Shown piece after piece: positions 34,781 through 45,879 of a stretch of 64,000 bases of DNA. The notes below the pieces were generated by a model that saw only the letters and a program-made list of their open reading frames with translations, ran no database searches and was not told the DNA's origin. The position numbers and the translations under genes were made by a program. The stretch comes from Gnetum montanum (taxonomy: Eukaryota > Streptophyta > Gnetopsida > Gnetales > Gnetaceae): positions 1,360,472-1,424,471 of the forward strand of contig MNCI01015561.1 of NCBI GenBank assembly GCA_015680685.1. The letters run 5' to 3'. Each line of letters opens with the position of its first letter. Position 1 is the first letter of the stretch.

Positions 34781-35144
34781 TCTAGTGCACTATATGTTTG
34801 AGAAAACTTAATATTACTTATTATATATTAATATTTTATTTAATAATGATTTTTAATTTTATTAATTAATTTGATAAACTTTAAACTTGAATATCTGTAA
34901 TTCTAAATGTCCAATTAAGGTGAAATAAGTGTCATTGGAATTGTTATTTTATGTACTATTTTATGATGCAATTAGGAAAAGTTTTCAACATCTACATTTT
35001 TGTGGCTACACAAATATCTATTTTTCTCTATTTAAATTTTATTTAATTATGTATGCAAGTAATCCAAAATGTTACTACCCTTTATTGCTCCCCTGTATTT
35101 TTTTTAATTAATAATTTTTATCTATTTTATGGTTTCCTTTTTTA
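34781..35144. other. AT-rich stretch, nothing recognised
   Basis: Very AT-rich sequence between the probable D LTR and the B LTR. It may include the missing part of the B LTR, which in A-type copies would be several hundred bases longer on this side, but no match could be seen. Confidence 0.4.
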
Positions 35145-35481
35145 TTTCAATTGTAAATAACTTAAGAAATGTAAAAAATCTCGATTTTTATTTCCATTCA
35201 TGAATTGTATCTAGGAACAATCCATTCATATAAAGCTTTTGTACAACTATAATTCACCATACTACAGGCATTCACTCTAATTCTAACTTCAAAAAAATAA
35301 ATTGCAAGAATTTTACTAAGTGTTGAGCAAAACTTCTTTTTGATACAATGGTGGGTTAGTATTTATAGGCATAACCATGGCCCACTCCATTGTATCTACG
35401 ATGATGTATGTAAAGCTACAACATCATAACTACGATATCATAAATTTGATATCATAGTCATTAACATATAATATTTCATCA
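35145..35481 (-). repeat. B 3' LTR, partial
   Basis: It aligns with 62300-62455 (GAATTGTATCTAGGAA.AATCCA, ATCTCGAT.TTTATTTC). TATA box (minus GCCTATAAAT) at 35360-35369. U3 holds ACGATATCAT-type repeats (35392-35465). It ends TTTCATCA. Confidence 0.8.
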
Positions 35482-35689
35482 CACCCCTACGATTGACTGA
35501 AAACTCATCCTTGAGTTTAAATAGGAAGAAGATAGAATTCCTTAAAAACTTATAAGGTTACATAGACTTTGATATTATGACACATATTTACATGACTAAC
35601 TCTCTTCTAAATGTCGCATTGTGGTTTTAGTGGTGTTACAAAATTATCATGCAATGTATGATTGATACATATAATAAAAACAAAATGAA
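35482..35689 (-). other. B polypurine tract and pre-LTR block
   Basis: Minus-strand GTAGGGGTG abuts the LTR and is followed by the family block (plus-sense GAAAACTCATCCTTGAG). No coding sequence is seen. Confidence 0.6.
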
Positions 35690-35959
35690 ACTAAGCTCGA
35701 TGTAGTTTTCTTCAAGTTCCAAACTATGGTGGCTCCTCCATTAGCTTCTTTTCCTTATCATTTGACTTCTAAAATTTTTATCTATTCAATAGCTCTTTGA
35801 GTTTCTCTTCTTCTAATCTCTGATCAAGTACCATCCATGTGAATTCAGTGATGTTGGCTAGAATCAGTACTGCCCAAGAACATGGTAGTTGTGGAAACAT
35901 CTTATTTGCTTTGATGTACTATGTTGCAAACTATGTTCTTTCCTCTGCAAAAGTTGTTC
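35690..35959 (-). pseudogene. B ORF3, C-terminal part
   Basis: This is the end of the B ORF3, cut off by insertion of A3. It lines up in position with 8640-8800 of A2 and 45990-46150 of A4. Only fragments of frame are visible. The rest of the gene lies at 42955-44660. Confidence 0.5.
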
Positions 35960-35964
35960 ATCTT
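35960..35964. repeat. Target duplication of A3, left copy
   Basis: ATCTT precedes the LTR; ATCTC follows the right LTR at 42950-42954. Four of five bases agree, the difference being a transition. Confidence 0.6.
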
Positions 35965-36807
35965 TGATGAGTGGCAAGGTACCCCTACACTCAACCATAC
36001 GAATACGAGTGTTACACGCATGATCCGGTTGAACTCCGTAGACGAAGTGCCTACACGCCTTATGAAACACTTAAGGTTAATCGTTCGTTGTCTTCCCTGA
36101 CTTACTTGTATTTGTCACGGTTGTATGGTTAAGTCTGAGGTATGTGATTTTTATATCTTTTCTGTTTTTATCTCCTTATGCTAATGAGGGAAAGGTGAAG
36201 AGACTAATTGACTAACTTTAACTAAATAGCTAAGCCTTAATTAACCTAGCATCAACATTCGTCCCACTTACTGTTCACACCCTAAACCAATGCAACCTTT
36301 GGGATTACCAAACACTATTTGTTGCTGGGATTACCAAGCGTAACGCACGTGCTCGAAGCGGTCGTACTGAATGCACTTAACTATGAGAGAAGGGTTGAGA
36401 GAGATTTAATTACTAATAAAGCATTTAAACATTAACAATAAATAACAATAAATAAAGTCCTATTTAGCTTAGTCCATGCATTGCAAGGTTTATCCAAAAG
36501 TTTGTCTTTATTTCCGTACACAAACTTGTGTTCAGGTACAATATTTACTCAAATAAAGATCCGTTCACTTTGGGAACTCCTACTGTGGGCACATGGAAAT
36601 TATTCTATCTCTGGAGAGGTAAAACTACCAGAGTTTCACTACGGTCTAGGCCTAAACTTAGAAATAAGGGAGAGCTACCTCTTATTTATAGATTTGGTGG
36701 CGCACTGCGATATCGGGTACGTGATATCGCAAGGGAAGATGCGATATCGTGGCTGATGCGATATCACGTACGCGATATCGTGGCCCATGTGATATCGCAT
36801 CCCATTA
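35965..36807 (-). repeat. A3 3' LTR
   Basis: It starts TGATGAGTGG and ends CCCATTA, 843 bp. TATA-like box (minus CTATAAATAA) at 36683-36692; minus AATAAA near 36509. U3 contains seven GATATC-centred repeats at 36714-36800. Confidence 0.9.
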
Positions 36808-38740
36808 TACCCCCATGATTGAATAAAAAATCTTCCTCAAGTTCCTTACAAAATATTGGGAAGGTATGGGATTATTGGCTTGAATGGAACTAATGGTAAA
36901 TGGGATGACATGTGAACGGATCATCATTACAGAACAAGACAAAACTAGTGTTCATGACAACAAGAGTGAACATTTTATACATTTGAAATCAGGCCTTAGT
37001 TGGCAGCTGAGAGAGAAGAGAGAAGAAGTCTACTGCTGCCAACGCCAAGATTGCGCCTTTCATTGTCCATCCATAAGCACGCTATCGATCTTATTCCTTG
37101 CATAGCTGCTTCAGCACTGATCCATTCCAAGTGTTCCCTCCAAGTCCAATCCGTTGTTGTATGATTGCCATCTACACATACAACATAGGCTTATATTAGC
37201 AAGGGTAAATGAATTAAAATGTAGTTGATACCTTGCTTTGGTAAAAGGTCTATTGGCTGAGTTGTGGTATGGTTGATTTTGGATTCTGGAGATATAATAA
37301 TGGTGACTACCGAAGGTGTAGGGGTTAGGAGAAAATCAAAAAAATTGGACCAGGACCCCCATGACTAATCGCGAACCTCCAATAGCGATAGAATGAAGAA
37401 AAGAAAAAGAACAAGAAAGATAAAGAAAAAGAGACAACTATAACGTTAATGAAATGGAAGTCAAGATGGAAATGAACAAAATAGAATGGATTGCAAAAAT
37501 GTTAAGGGAAAGAATTTAACTGGTGTACCAAATAGGAATGTTAGTGGGTCCTCCCCAAAGCAGGCTCATGCCCTTAATGCCCTGGAAAACCCACATTCAA
37601 AGAGTCTATAGGCTCTGGGGATTTCATTTGGAACAAGAGTTAAAATCTTAACCACAAGAATTTACCAAAAAGAAAACAATGCGTCAACCAAAGTATACAC
37701 TAATGATACAACTGGCAATGAGGTGAACAATGGAGAGAAGGATGGAGAGAAGAGAATGAAATGGAATCTCAAGAACAAGGTGGTGTACAGCGCCTTGTGT
37801 ATTAATGATTAATGTGACTTAGTAGAACCCATTCCAAGTCTAGCCTCAAACAAACCACATCCAGTGACTTCGCATTAATGCATTTGGCCAATCCATCCCC
37901 TTTAAGTGACAAGAATGCATTCACCAAAGATCCACCACCATTCCAATGAAACGAAGGAGGAGAGAATGGGAAGCCAGAAGGGCCTTAGTTAGAGGGAATG
38001 TGTTTATTTTAGTTCTGTAACCAGTTCTTGTAGCCCAAATGATTATTTCATCTAAGGGGTGTGCTTTGAATCCTCACTTTTTTTTTATGTGTTTATGCGT
38101 GAGAACCACACCATGCAAAGACTTTGTTATTTTTATTTTCTCAGCATCCCGATAATTAAGTAACGTCGAAACGGTAAGAAAACTCAAGAAGCAAACATCC
38201 AAGCACCCAAGAGAATGGCCAACACAAATGCATCAAGTTCCCTTAAAGCCACACCCTTTTCAATCCTTGAGTCCTTCCTTAGTTTGAGAAATACCCAGTC
38301 ACCAATTCATTGATAGTTCTTATTTAGAAAGGGACTGTACATTTCCAAGCCAAGAGAGACCATAGAAATTTATGGATGTATGAATGAAGTGAACTCATTG
38401 CCTGCTATATCAAAAGAACCATACCTTAATATCATCATCATAACTTAAAGGTAAAAACCAAACATTAGCAACTAGTAGAAAATAATTCATACCATCATTA
38501 GAACACTTATTGGGTGACAAACTTAACAAAATGGATAAGACACACACACACACTCACACAAAGAAATGAAAAAATATAAACGATGTTGTAAAACAAAAAA
38601 CAAGAAAAGTTAAAGAAATTGTAAAACAAAAATGTGTAAAATAAAAATCTAAAAAGAACTGAGGGCCTCAAATGATCAGCATAGGTGGCCATCTCCCCCA
38701 TGACTGAATGGAAAGGGAGAGATCTAAAATAATGAACACC
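36808..38740 (-). other. A3 polypurine tract and spacer without ORF3
   Basis: The PPT (minus AATCATGGGGGTA) is at 36808-36820. It has the same order as A5: a 330-bp segment specific to A3/A5 (36880-37200), PPT-like ACCCCCATGACTAAT (37353), TCCTCCCCAAAGCAGG (37549), the gagged block around 37990-38070 (here degraded), a T tract (38080), ACCATGCAAAGAC (38107), CA repeat (38539-38560) and CTCCCCCATGACTGAA (38693). No gene is seen. At the right end the sequence switches to the linker region, marking the pol deletion. Confidence 0.65.
38539..38560. repeat. CA microsatellite
   Basis: Eight or more CA units with one interruption, in the A3 spacer. Confidence 0.8.
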
Positions 38741-39530
38741 TATTTGAATTTCTTAGAAGTGTTCAACTTCTTCCAATTGATGTTTTTAGGTTAAGGGATG
38801 GAAGTCGACGACGCTCATACTCTAATGTATCTATGCCTTCATTTTGGGCATGAGTTTTTTCCCCAATTTGTTCCATGCATAGTGGTGAACTGCTCTCTTG
38901 ATCAACTGTCAACCACTGGGTGTTCTCTTGTTGTGTGGTTGCTATATATAGGCACCTTTGTATGTTATCCTATAGTGCACACTAGTTTCATGCAGGAGAT
39001 GCTAAGCATTCCTCCATGTCATCACCCTTTGAGTCACTATATGTGATGCATGGAACTTTCTTCTTCTTGATCTTTCCATAAATGTTTACCTTAAATATTT
39101 CCAAGGAAAGATCATGGATTCCTAGGCATGCGTCTATTGTACTTAGCCATGCCCTTCCCATTATAATTGGAAAGTCCCCTAAATTGTTGTTGACTTCTAT
39201 CACTAGGAATCAGCTGGGTATGACCAACCACACACAGTGGTAATGATGTCCTCCGCCAATCCCAAGGGAATGGTGATGGACTAGTCATCCAGCTCTAGTT
39301 GAATATTGCTCTTCTTGAGTGGAGGTAGGTTCCAAGCTTTATACATTTCTCGTGAGATTAAGTTGACTCTGGAACTTGAGTCAAGAAGACCCTTATGAGG
39401 TTCATTCCCAGTGACTTGGAGATAAATTAGGGGGCTTTCAGGATCAGAGAATTTTGTAGTAAGGTGGCCCACCTTGATCCAGTCAAGAACGATATGTGTT
39501 AACATAACCATGTGCATTAGGCTCTATTGT
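38741..39530 (-). pseudogene. A3 protease and start of linker
   Basis: The protease (39281-39517 open) shows KGLLDSSSRVNLI, the active-site segment with Asp kept but Gly lost, then YKAWNLPPLKKSN. A second block (38988-39203) has FPIIMGRAWLS and CITYSDS. Between them the frame shifts. The remaining linker (about 38741-38980) has INWKKL and KKFK, then breaks off at the deletion before RT. It would have processed Gag. Confidence 0.75.
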
Positions 39531-42024
39531 TGGTTTGAAGGGAGCTCCGAAGCCTTTCTTGATGGAGGAGCATGTACAAACTCAACTGCTTGTGGTTGTG
39601 AGAGCTTGTTTAGGCTTTGGCTCTGCGTTTGTCAGAACCAGTAGTGGGTTGAAGGTTTATAACTCTCGTAGCATTACGTTGCTGCGATTAAGTGGGGAGT
39701 TCCCCTTACATTGTTGGAGCAGGTGGTATTGGAACTATCAGCGTAAGAGTGACAGAAGGATTCAGAGGATGGTATGCATATGGTATGTCTTTCATAGGAG
39801 AGGGAGTCCTAAAATACTCCCAAGCTTGGTAGTGATGTGGTGGTGACACATGACCAACAAAGTCATGTGGAGGGACCGGTTGCTGCACGTAGTAGCCATA
39901 CGGATCTGGTTGCCGGTAAGGGTATTGTTGTCTAGGTGGTGGCATCCCCCATGACTGTGGGTGTTGCCACTACTGGTGTTGCCTAATAGGTTGTGGCGAA
40001 GTTCCACTTGGATAATATGTTAATGGTTGGTTGAACTGCTGTGGGTTACCTTGGGGACAAGGTAACCTTCAGGGTGCTTGTCGTATGTTAAGTCTTGGGT
40101 TGAGTGCATAAACCCCAGACTCTTGTAGGTGTGAGATTATTGGGCAACATCCCTTAGGATGGTCATATTGGTAGATCTCACATCCACCATCATTGTCTGT
40201 ATCAGAATCCACAACCTCATCGACGATAGTCATTTTTCCCTTACCCTTGTCACGTGCATAGCCTGAATCTCTCTGCTTTTTCTTATCATGGTCACTACTT
40301 CATTCCTCCTTAGACTCCACCGTAATTTTCAAGATAGTTTCAATTTTGCTATCTAAGGAGCTCCATATTTCATCTACCTTAGCCGATACTTCTATTGTTA
40401 GCTTTTGAAGCATCAAGGTTTTTCTATTCACTAACTCTTCGAGTGGTGACTCATCCTCTTCATCGTAGAATCTCACTCCCCTCTTTCGAAGGGAAGGATT
40501 GCGATTGTACTCTTCTGTGCTTTCTCTTTTCCATAGCTCCCCTTTTTCTTTAGCTACTTGCTCCAACAATCTATGAACTTCATGGGATCTAAGTTCAGAT
40601 AATCTCCCTTGGGCATATGTTTCAAGGGTTCTCCTAGTTTCATGTCGTAGCCCATCTATGAGGTGGCGTAGTTGATCCCGTTGTGCATAACCATGGCCCA
40701 GGCAACAATGTAGCAATGCATAATATCAACCCATGGCAACATCCAAGGGTTCGTGATTACCCTTCTTTCATTCTTGGATCTTCTTACATAAGTTGGACAC
40801 TCTGGAGTACGTTTGGTATTTATCATTAAACAATTATAGCATTGTACTCCACCGTCTAATAGTTTCCGGTTCTAAGGACCAGTACCAACTTTCTACTTCT
40901 TTTATGAGTGTCCTAGGGAACAACTTTAACTTTTGCCACTCGTTTTCAATATTCTGCAAGGCACAAGCATCGTGGAATGCCTGTAAGTGATTTTGCGGAT
41001 CAACATTGTATCCCCTCTCAAACCGTGGGATATTGTTCATGTTTAGTCTCTTGATCCAGCTATCTTTTTGGTGCCTTGTAGGTATTCTAATAGCCTCCGT
41101 AATTTCTAACATACTTTGGGTTGCTAGTAGGGGTTCATCATGATCATCTCTCTCATGATTTCTATGATGCCTACATGGTTCCCTACTTTCCCTTCTTTCA
41201 TGCCTTGACTCTCTAGAGTGCCCTTGTCCTCGCTCTCGACTCTCTCGTTGAGGATTCTCATTTTTCTTACCCTTATCCTCACCATTGTGCTCTTTGTGAT
41301 TGCGTCTTGATGTGGAAGGAGAGGATGAATGATGTGATGAAGGGGAAGAAGAAGGGGAACCATCGCCATGACGATGTTTCTTACCTTCTCTTTGATGGCT
41401 ACGGCCCCGATCATGATGACGATTCGAATGCTCGTCCTTGTCATGTGTTTTTGTTCCCTTAGTAAACACTTGGTGTTCATGGGGATCAGAACTAGGATTG
41501 TGTATCATGGAGCACAGGTTCTGATACCCTACCTTCACACTATCATTAGGAGGGGGAACATCATCTTGTGGAGAACCTATTGAGATAGGTTCACCACCCT
41601 TAACTTCTCTTATGACGAGCGAAGCATTATGGGGTCCTTTGCCCTTCAACAATGTATGGTAGCTCTCCTGCCGCAAGTCCTGTTGACGTTGCGATTCTGT
41701 GGGATGGTAATCTCTTGTGTCATAATCACATACAACATATTCAACATATAGCTACATCATGTCTATCTATGCAAGAGCACGAAGTAGCATGTTAGGGACT
41801 GCCCAATCTAGAGGTAACACTATGTTACCTTGCAAGTCTCTCCAATGCAGTTGTTCATCCTGATGGAGGATAAAGGTAAAATTGTGTATATACTCATCGT
41901 GATGAGTATATACCACCTGATACTGTTGAGGAACTGGTTGTTTTTGGTTATGTGTTTGGTGCTACCGACTATCTCTAGTGTGATCCCTAGGCGGTGAAGT
42001 GCTCTTGTTTAAAGAAGATGACAT
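39531..42024 (-). pseudogene. gag: A3 gag, in one frame with point stops
   Basis: ATG at 42024 (MSSSLN), 128 bp inside the PBS. All open blocks down to 39706 (41676-40834, 40716-40300, 39945-39706) share this frame. Stops fall on Gln, Arg or Trp codons: for example ML*LF, E*KKG and MG*YYALL near 40717-40833. Residues about 182-298 form a Ser/Arg/His/Asp/Glu-rich, SR-like region. Residues about 325-430 contain IPRFERGY, LQAFHDAC and VESWYWSL, the retrotransposon gag fold. The knuckle GCEIYQYDHPKGCC (Cys-x2-Tyr-x3-His-x4-Cys) is near residue 611, followed by a Pro/Gln/Tyr-rich tail. Confidence 0.85.
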
Positions 42025-42151
42025 TATGTCTTATTCGGTGTGCTGATTAATCATTATTCAAATTTTCTTCTGATTAATCCTAAAAGTTCATTTAATCTTC
42101 CCAATGATGTGGATGATTTCCTATGTTCTACTTAGCACAAAAACAACTTAG

Positions 42152-42168
42152 TCCCAGAAACGGCGCCA
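42152..42168 (-). other. A3 primer-binding site
   Basis: Plus-strand TCCCAGAAACGGCGCCA: the last nine bases match plant tRNA-Asp (..GGCAACGGCGCCA) exactly, followed by one spacer base and the LTR at 42170. Confidence 0.85.
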
Positions 42169-42169
42169 A

Positions 42170-42949
42170 TGATGAGTGGCGTAGTATCCCTACACTCAAC
42201 TATACGAATACGAGCGTTACGCATGCGATCCGATCGAACTCCGTAGACTAAGTGCCTACACGCCTTATGGAACACTTAAGGTTAATCGTTCATTGTCTTC
42301 CCATACTTACTTGTATTTGTCACGATTGTATGGTTAAGTAAGTCTGAGGTATGTGATTTTTATATCTTTTCTGTTTTTATCTCCTTATGCTAATGAGGGA
42401 AAGGTGAAGGGACTAATTAACTAATGTTAACTAACTAATTAACCTAGCATTAGCATCTGTTCCCACTTACCGTTCACACCCTGAACCAATGCAACCTTTG
42501 GGATTACCAAATGCAATTCATTGCTGGGATTACCAAGCGTAACGCACGTGCTTGAAGCAATCATACTGAATGCACTTAACTATGAGAGAAGGGTTGAGAG
42601 AGATTTAATTACTAATAAAGCATTTAAACATTAACAATAAATAAAGTCCTATTTAGCTTAGTCCATGCACTGCAAGGTTTATCCAAAAGTTTGTCTTTAT
42701 TTCCGTACACAAACTTGTGTTCAGGTACAATATTTGCTCGAATAAAGATCCGTTCACTTTGGAAACTCCTACTACAGGCACATGGAAATTATTCTATCTC
42801 TAGAGAGGTAAAATTGCCAAAGTTTTGCTACGGTCTAGGCCTAAACTTAGAAATAAGGGAGAGTTACCTCTTATTTATAGATTTTGCGATGCACTGCGAT
42901 ATCGCAGTTGATGCGATATTCACGGCCCATGTGATATCATGTCCCATTA
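42170..42949 (-). repeat. A3 5' LTR
   Basis: It starts TGATGAGTGG and ends CCCATTA, 780 bp. It is shorter than its partner mainly because the GATATC repeat array (42897-42943) has fewer units. TATA-like box at 42871-42880. Confidence 0.9.
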
Positions 42950-42954
42950 ATCTC
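42950..42954. repeat. Target duplication of A3, right copy
   Basis: ATCTC, compared with ATCTT at 35960-35964. Confidence 0.6.
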
Positions 42955-44660
42955 TAAATTGTTCAAGTTGATTAGGTGCAATATGTCGTGCAAGGTCTTT
43001 TCTTTTAACTCTTAGTGCAACTAATTCTTCTTGTAACCTTTGCATTTTTCTCTCTACATGTTGCATCCTAGTTTCCACCATGACTGGTTTATCTTTTGTT
43101 CAAAGCAATTCAGACTGAAATGTATTGATATCACAAAGGTTTCACATGACTTTTCCAATCTACAGTAGTCTCTCTAATATATCTTCATGCTCTACATGTC
43201 TCATTGATATTTCAACTATGATTTCTACATATTTAGTTCTATAATATTAGTTAGTGGCACAATAGGAACATTGAAGGATTCTTTGATATGATCAGTTATA
43301 ACTTCTACTACTCCTACTGCATCTTTATGTTGCATCGTCATAATTGTGGCTCCTTCTTTAGTCTTTAACATTACTTGGAAGGATGTAGCATTCCCTAAGA
43401 TCTATTGTCACTAGTCATCTTCCTCTTTTACTTGCAAAAAGACTTGACCACTTGCAAGCCCTATTAATACAACAAGTCTACTAGGATTATCCTTGACTCT
43501 ATACATACTTGAGACCTTCCTAAAATCCCAACTTATTATTTTTGTAATTTTTTGTAGGTGGCTCATTAAGGGTCTATAGTCTTGTTGTGCTAGTGGAACA
43601 CTTTGTCTTGCTTGTCCTGCAACTAGAGTTGATCCACTAGGCCCTACTTGTTCTATTCCTATGGCTACAACGTTTTCTACTAGTGTGGATCTTGCTGCAT
43701 TCTTAGTACCTAGTGGTTTCTCAAATCGGTCCTTCTTGGATGGCATTAGCTTAGATGTTTCAACATATGATGTATTTTGGATCTTACGAAGAATATTATT
43801 AATGTAGCCCAAAATTCTAGCTTGTTAAGACAATTTCCTAATAACTCAAGGGAATTTCAAAGTGGGTTTTCCTATCTTTTTTTCCTCAAATATTCTCTGT
43901 ATCCAGGAATGACATATAGATGATGTTGGTTTGAAGTTTTTCCATCAAAATAACACTTCCTCTAGCAATATAGGTGAAAATTTGATTAAGCCTCTTCATT
44001 GGGGATATGCAGTATGTCCCAATCTTGAAATAAATCTTCTCAACAATACATAATCCACTATATTACTTGTTAATGGTCCTATATGTCCATTGTAACCATA
44101 GATTCCTTACATCTATGTTAGACCTTATGAATATTTGAGCTATGTTCGCTCTAACATTTGGTATATTTAGTGCCTATACAATTGCTTCTACAAAGTATGA
44201 CACTATGACTTCCTCTAATTTCACTGCAACATCATCCTGTTTATTCTTCAAAAATTGATAAAATTCTTCTAAGTACCATTCACCATTACTTAAAATGATG
44301 GGTCATAAAATAGAGACTTATAGTTGCTCACAAGTCTCTACAAGTGCAAACTTCATGAAGGATCCAAATTTTAGTTTCCATATGATATTGAACATAATGG
44401 ACTTCTCTTGATATTTGTATAGACACTCATTGAAAAGTGGAAGATGTTACCCTTATTTTGAAGCAAGTGACACATTAGCTTATGCTTGTGTATATTGTCC
44501 TAACACAAGTGTGGACTGCTAGATACTATATGATTATGTCTCTTACTTTGCAAAAGGAGTTTGTTCTTCACTTCGTCCTCTACCCCTTCCTTTGGGTCTT
44601 TTCTCCCTTGGTTTTGATGGTCCTCCTACTTTGAGTCTTTTTGGTAGCATCTGCAATCAT
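42955..44660 (-). pseudogene. B ORF3, N-terminal and central part
   Basis: The start ATG is probably at 44660 (MIADATKKT), in the place of the A2 and A4 starts; a W(M)VL..(I)L segment near 44270 parallels GEWYMGETYLF of A4. The open block 43411-43812 has Met/Lys/Val-rich sequence with no known motif. It is shorter than the A4 version by several hundred bases, even allowing for the part beyond A3 (35690-35959). No membrane segment is visible. A3 interrupted the gene after it had already begun to decay, judging by stops in both halves. Confidence 0.6.
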
Positions 44661-44753
44661 AAAGGATTTTTAGGATTACCCAATTATTCTAGAAAATTTC
44701 TAACAATTTATAACCCTTCATCAAATTTTAGGTTTTGATCAAAATCTTTATTC

Positions 44754-44758
44754 ATTAT
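44754..44758. repeat. Target duplication of A4, left copy
   Basis: ATTAT, identical to 57999-58003 after the right LTR. Confidence 0.9.
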
Positions 44759-45665
44759 TGATGAGCGACGAGTAGACCCTATGCCCAACCATACGAATCA
44801 CTAAGCATACACATGTGATCTAGTTGAATTCCATGGACTTATAGCCTTCTAAGTACACTGGTTTCTTAGAAGTGAAACTAACTGTTGCAATCGTTGCCTT
44901 CCCAATTACACTTATGAATGTAAAGGTATGGTTAAATATAACTAAGGCATATGATTTTTATCATTTTTATGTTTTATGATCTAAGTCACCTAAGAATAAA
45001 TAATAAATAATGAAAGGTATTTAATTGCTAATTTAATCTAACTAGCTAACATTTAACTAATCCTAACATAAGCATCCATCCCCACTTATCGTACACATCC
45101 TAAACACATTTAATGCTACTGGGTTACCAAATGTTAAGCTTTATAGGGACTACCCAGTGTTAAGCGTATGCTCGAAGTGGTTGTACTTATGTGCTCAATT
45201 AATTCCTACTTAATTTAGCTTAGTCAAGCTTAATTTATTATTTAATTACTTAAACATAAAAAGAAATTGTTTAAAATATTAAATGCATAAAGGAAATAAT
45301 TAATCTATTTCAAAGTGTTGTAAGGTTTATTAGAAAGCTCATCTTTATTGCTGCACACACTATCATGCTCAAGTACAACAATGCTCAAATAAATATCTAT
45401 ACACTCTTTGACTCCTACTATAGGCACTTAGAAAATTATTGTAACTTTTAAATGATAAAACTGTAAGATCTTTGCTACAACTATAAGACTTTATGCTATA
45501 AATGCAGCTGGTAAGTGCACATTTATAGGTAAAACAAGGAGCCTCGTCAATGGGTACACGTTAATGAGTCAAACCCTACACCAACGGGATCATGTTGATG
45601 GGATCCCATCAATGGGGTTGCATCGATGACATCCCATCAATGCAGCCAACCACGATGCTTCATCA
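44759..45665 (-). repeat. A4 3' LTR
   Basis: It starts TGATGAGCGACG and ends CTTCATCA, 907 bp. TATA box (minus ACCTATAAAT) at 45521-45530; minus AATAAAGATGAGC near 45335. U3 has GATGGGATCCCATCAA-type repeats (45541-45655). Confidence 0.95.
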
Positions 45666-45879
45666 TACACCCACAATTGAATGAAACTCATCCTCGAGTT
45701 CTTTACAAAATTTGGAAAGGTATGGGATTATTGACACACAAAATAAACACACAAACTGCATAACAAAAACTAAGTGCCCAAAGTGTACAGTTTTACAATG
45801 ATTACAAAATTTTGGTGTTTAGGATGACAAAATTGAATTCTAGGAAAAAACTAACAAATACAATTCCTTAGATGGTGTA
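45666..45879 (-). other. A4 polypurine tract and pre-LTR block
   Basis: The PPT (minus CAATTGTGGGTGTA, 45666-45679) is followed by the family block AACTCATCCTCGAG..TATGGGATTATTGAC. Confidence 0.65.

Larger units (their letters stand above)
35965..42949 (-). mobile_element. A3: youngest copy, RT-RNase H-IN deleted
   Basis: A3 is bounded by two similar LTRs and a near-perfect 5-bp duplication, nested in ORF3 of B. It has the PBS, an almost in-frame gag, protease plus linker start, the env-less spacer and PPT. From about 38740 the linker passes directly into the post-integrase spacer, so RT, RNase H and integrase are missing. LTR pair similarity by eye is higher than for A4, mostly transitions, suggesting the most recent insertion here. 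Confidence 0.9.

Noticed and set aside
36714-36800. Centromeric or other satellite array
   Set aside because: Short, confined to U3 of the LTRs and variable in type between subfamilies.
36714-36800. CRISPR array
   Set aside because: Units are about 8-20 bp without regular repeats and spacers; eukaryotic context.
40793-40990. Plus-strand frames over A3 gag as host exons
   Set aside because: They lie antisense to a clearly recognisable gag domain and have no splice or codon support.
42152-42168. Fragment of a tRNA gene
   Set aside because: Only the 3' end of tRNA-Asp is matched, one base from an LTR end; it is a primer-binding site.
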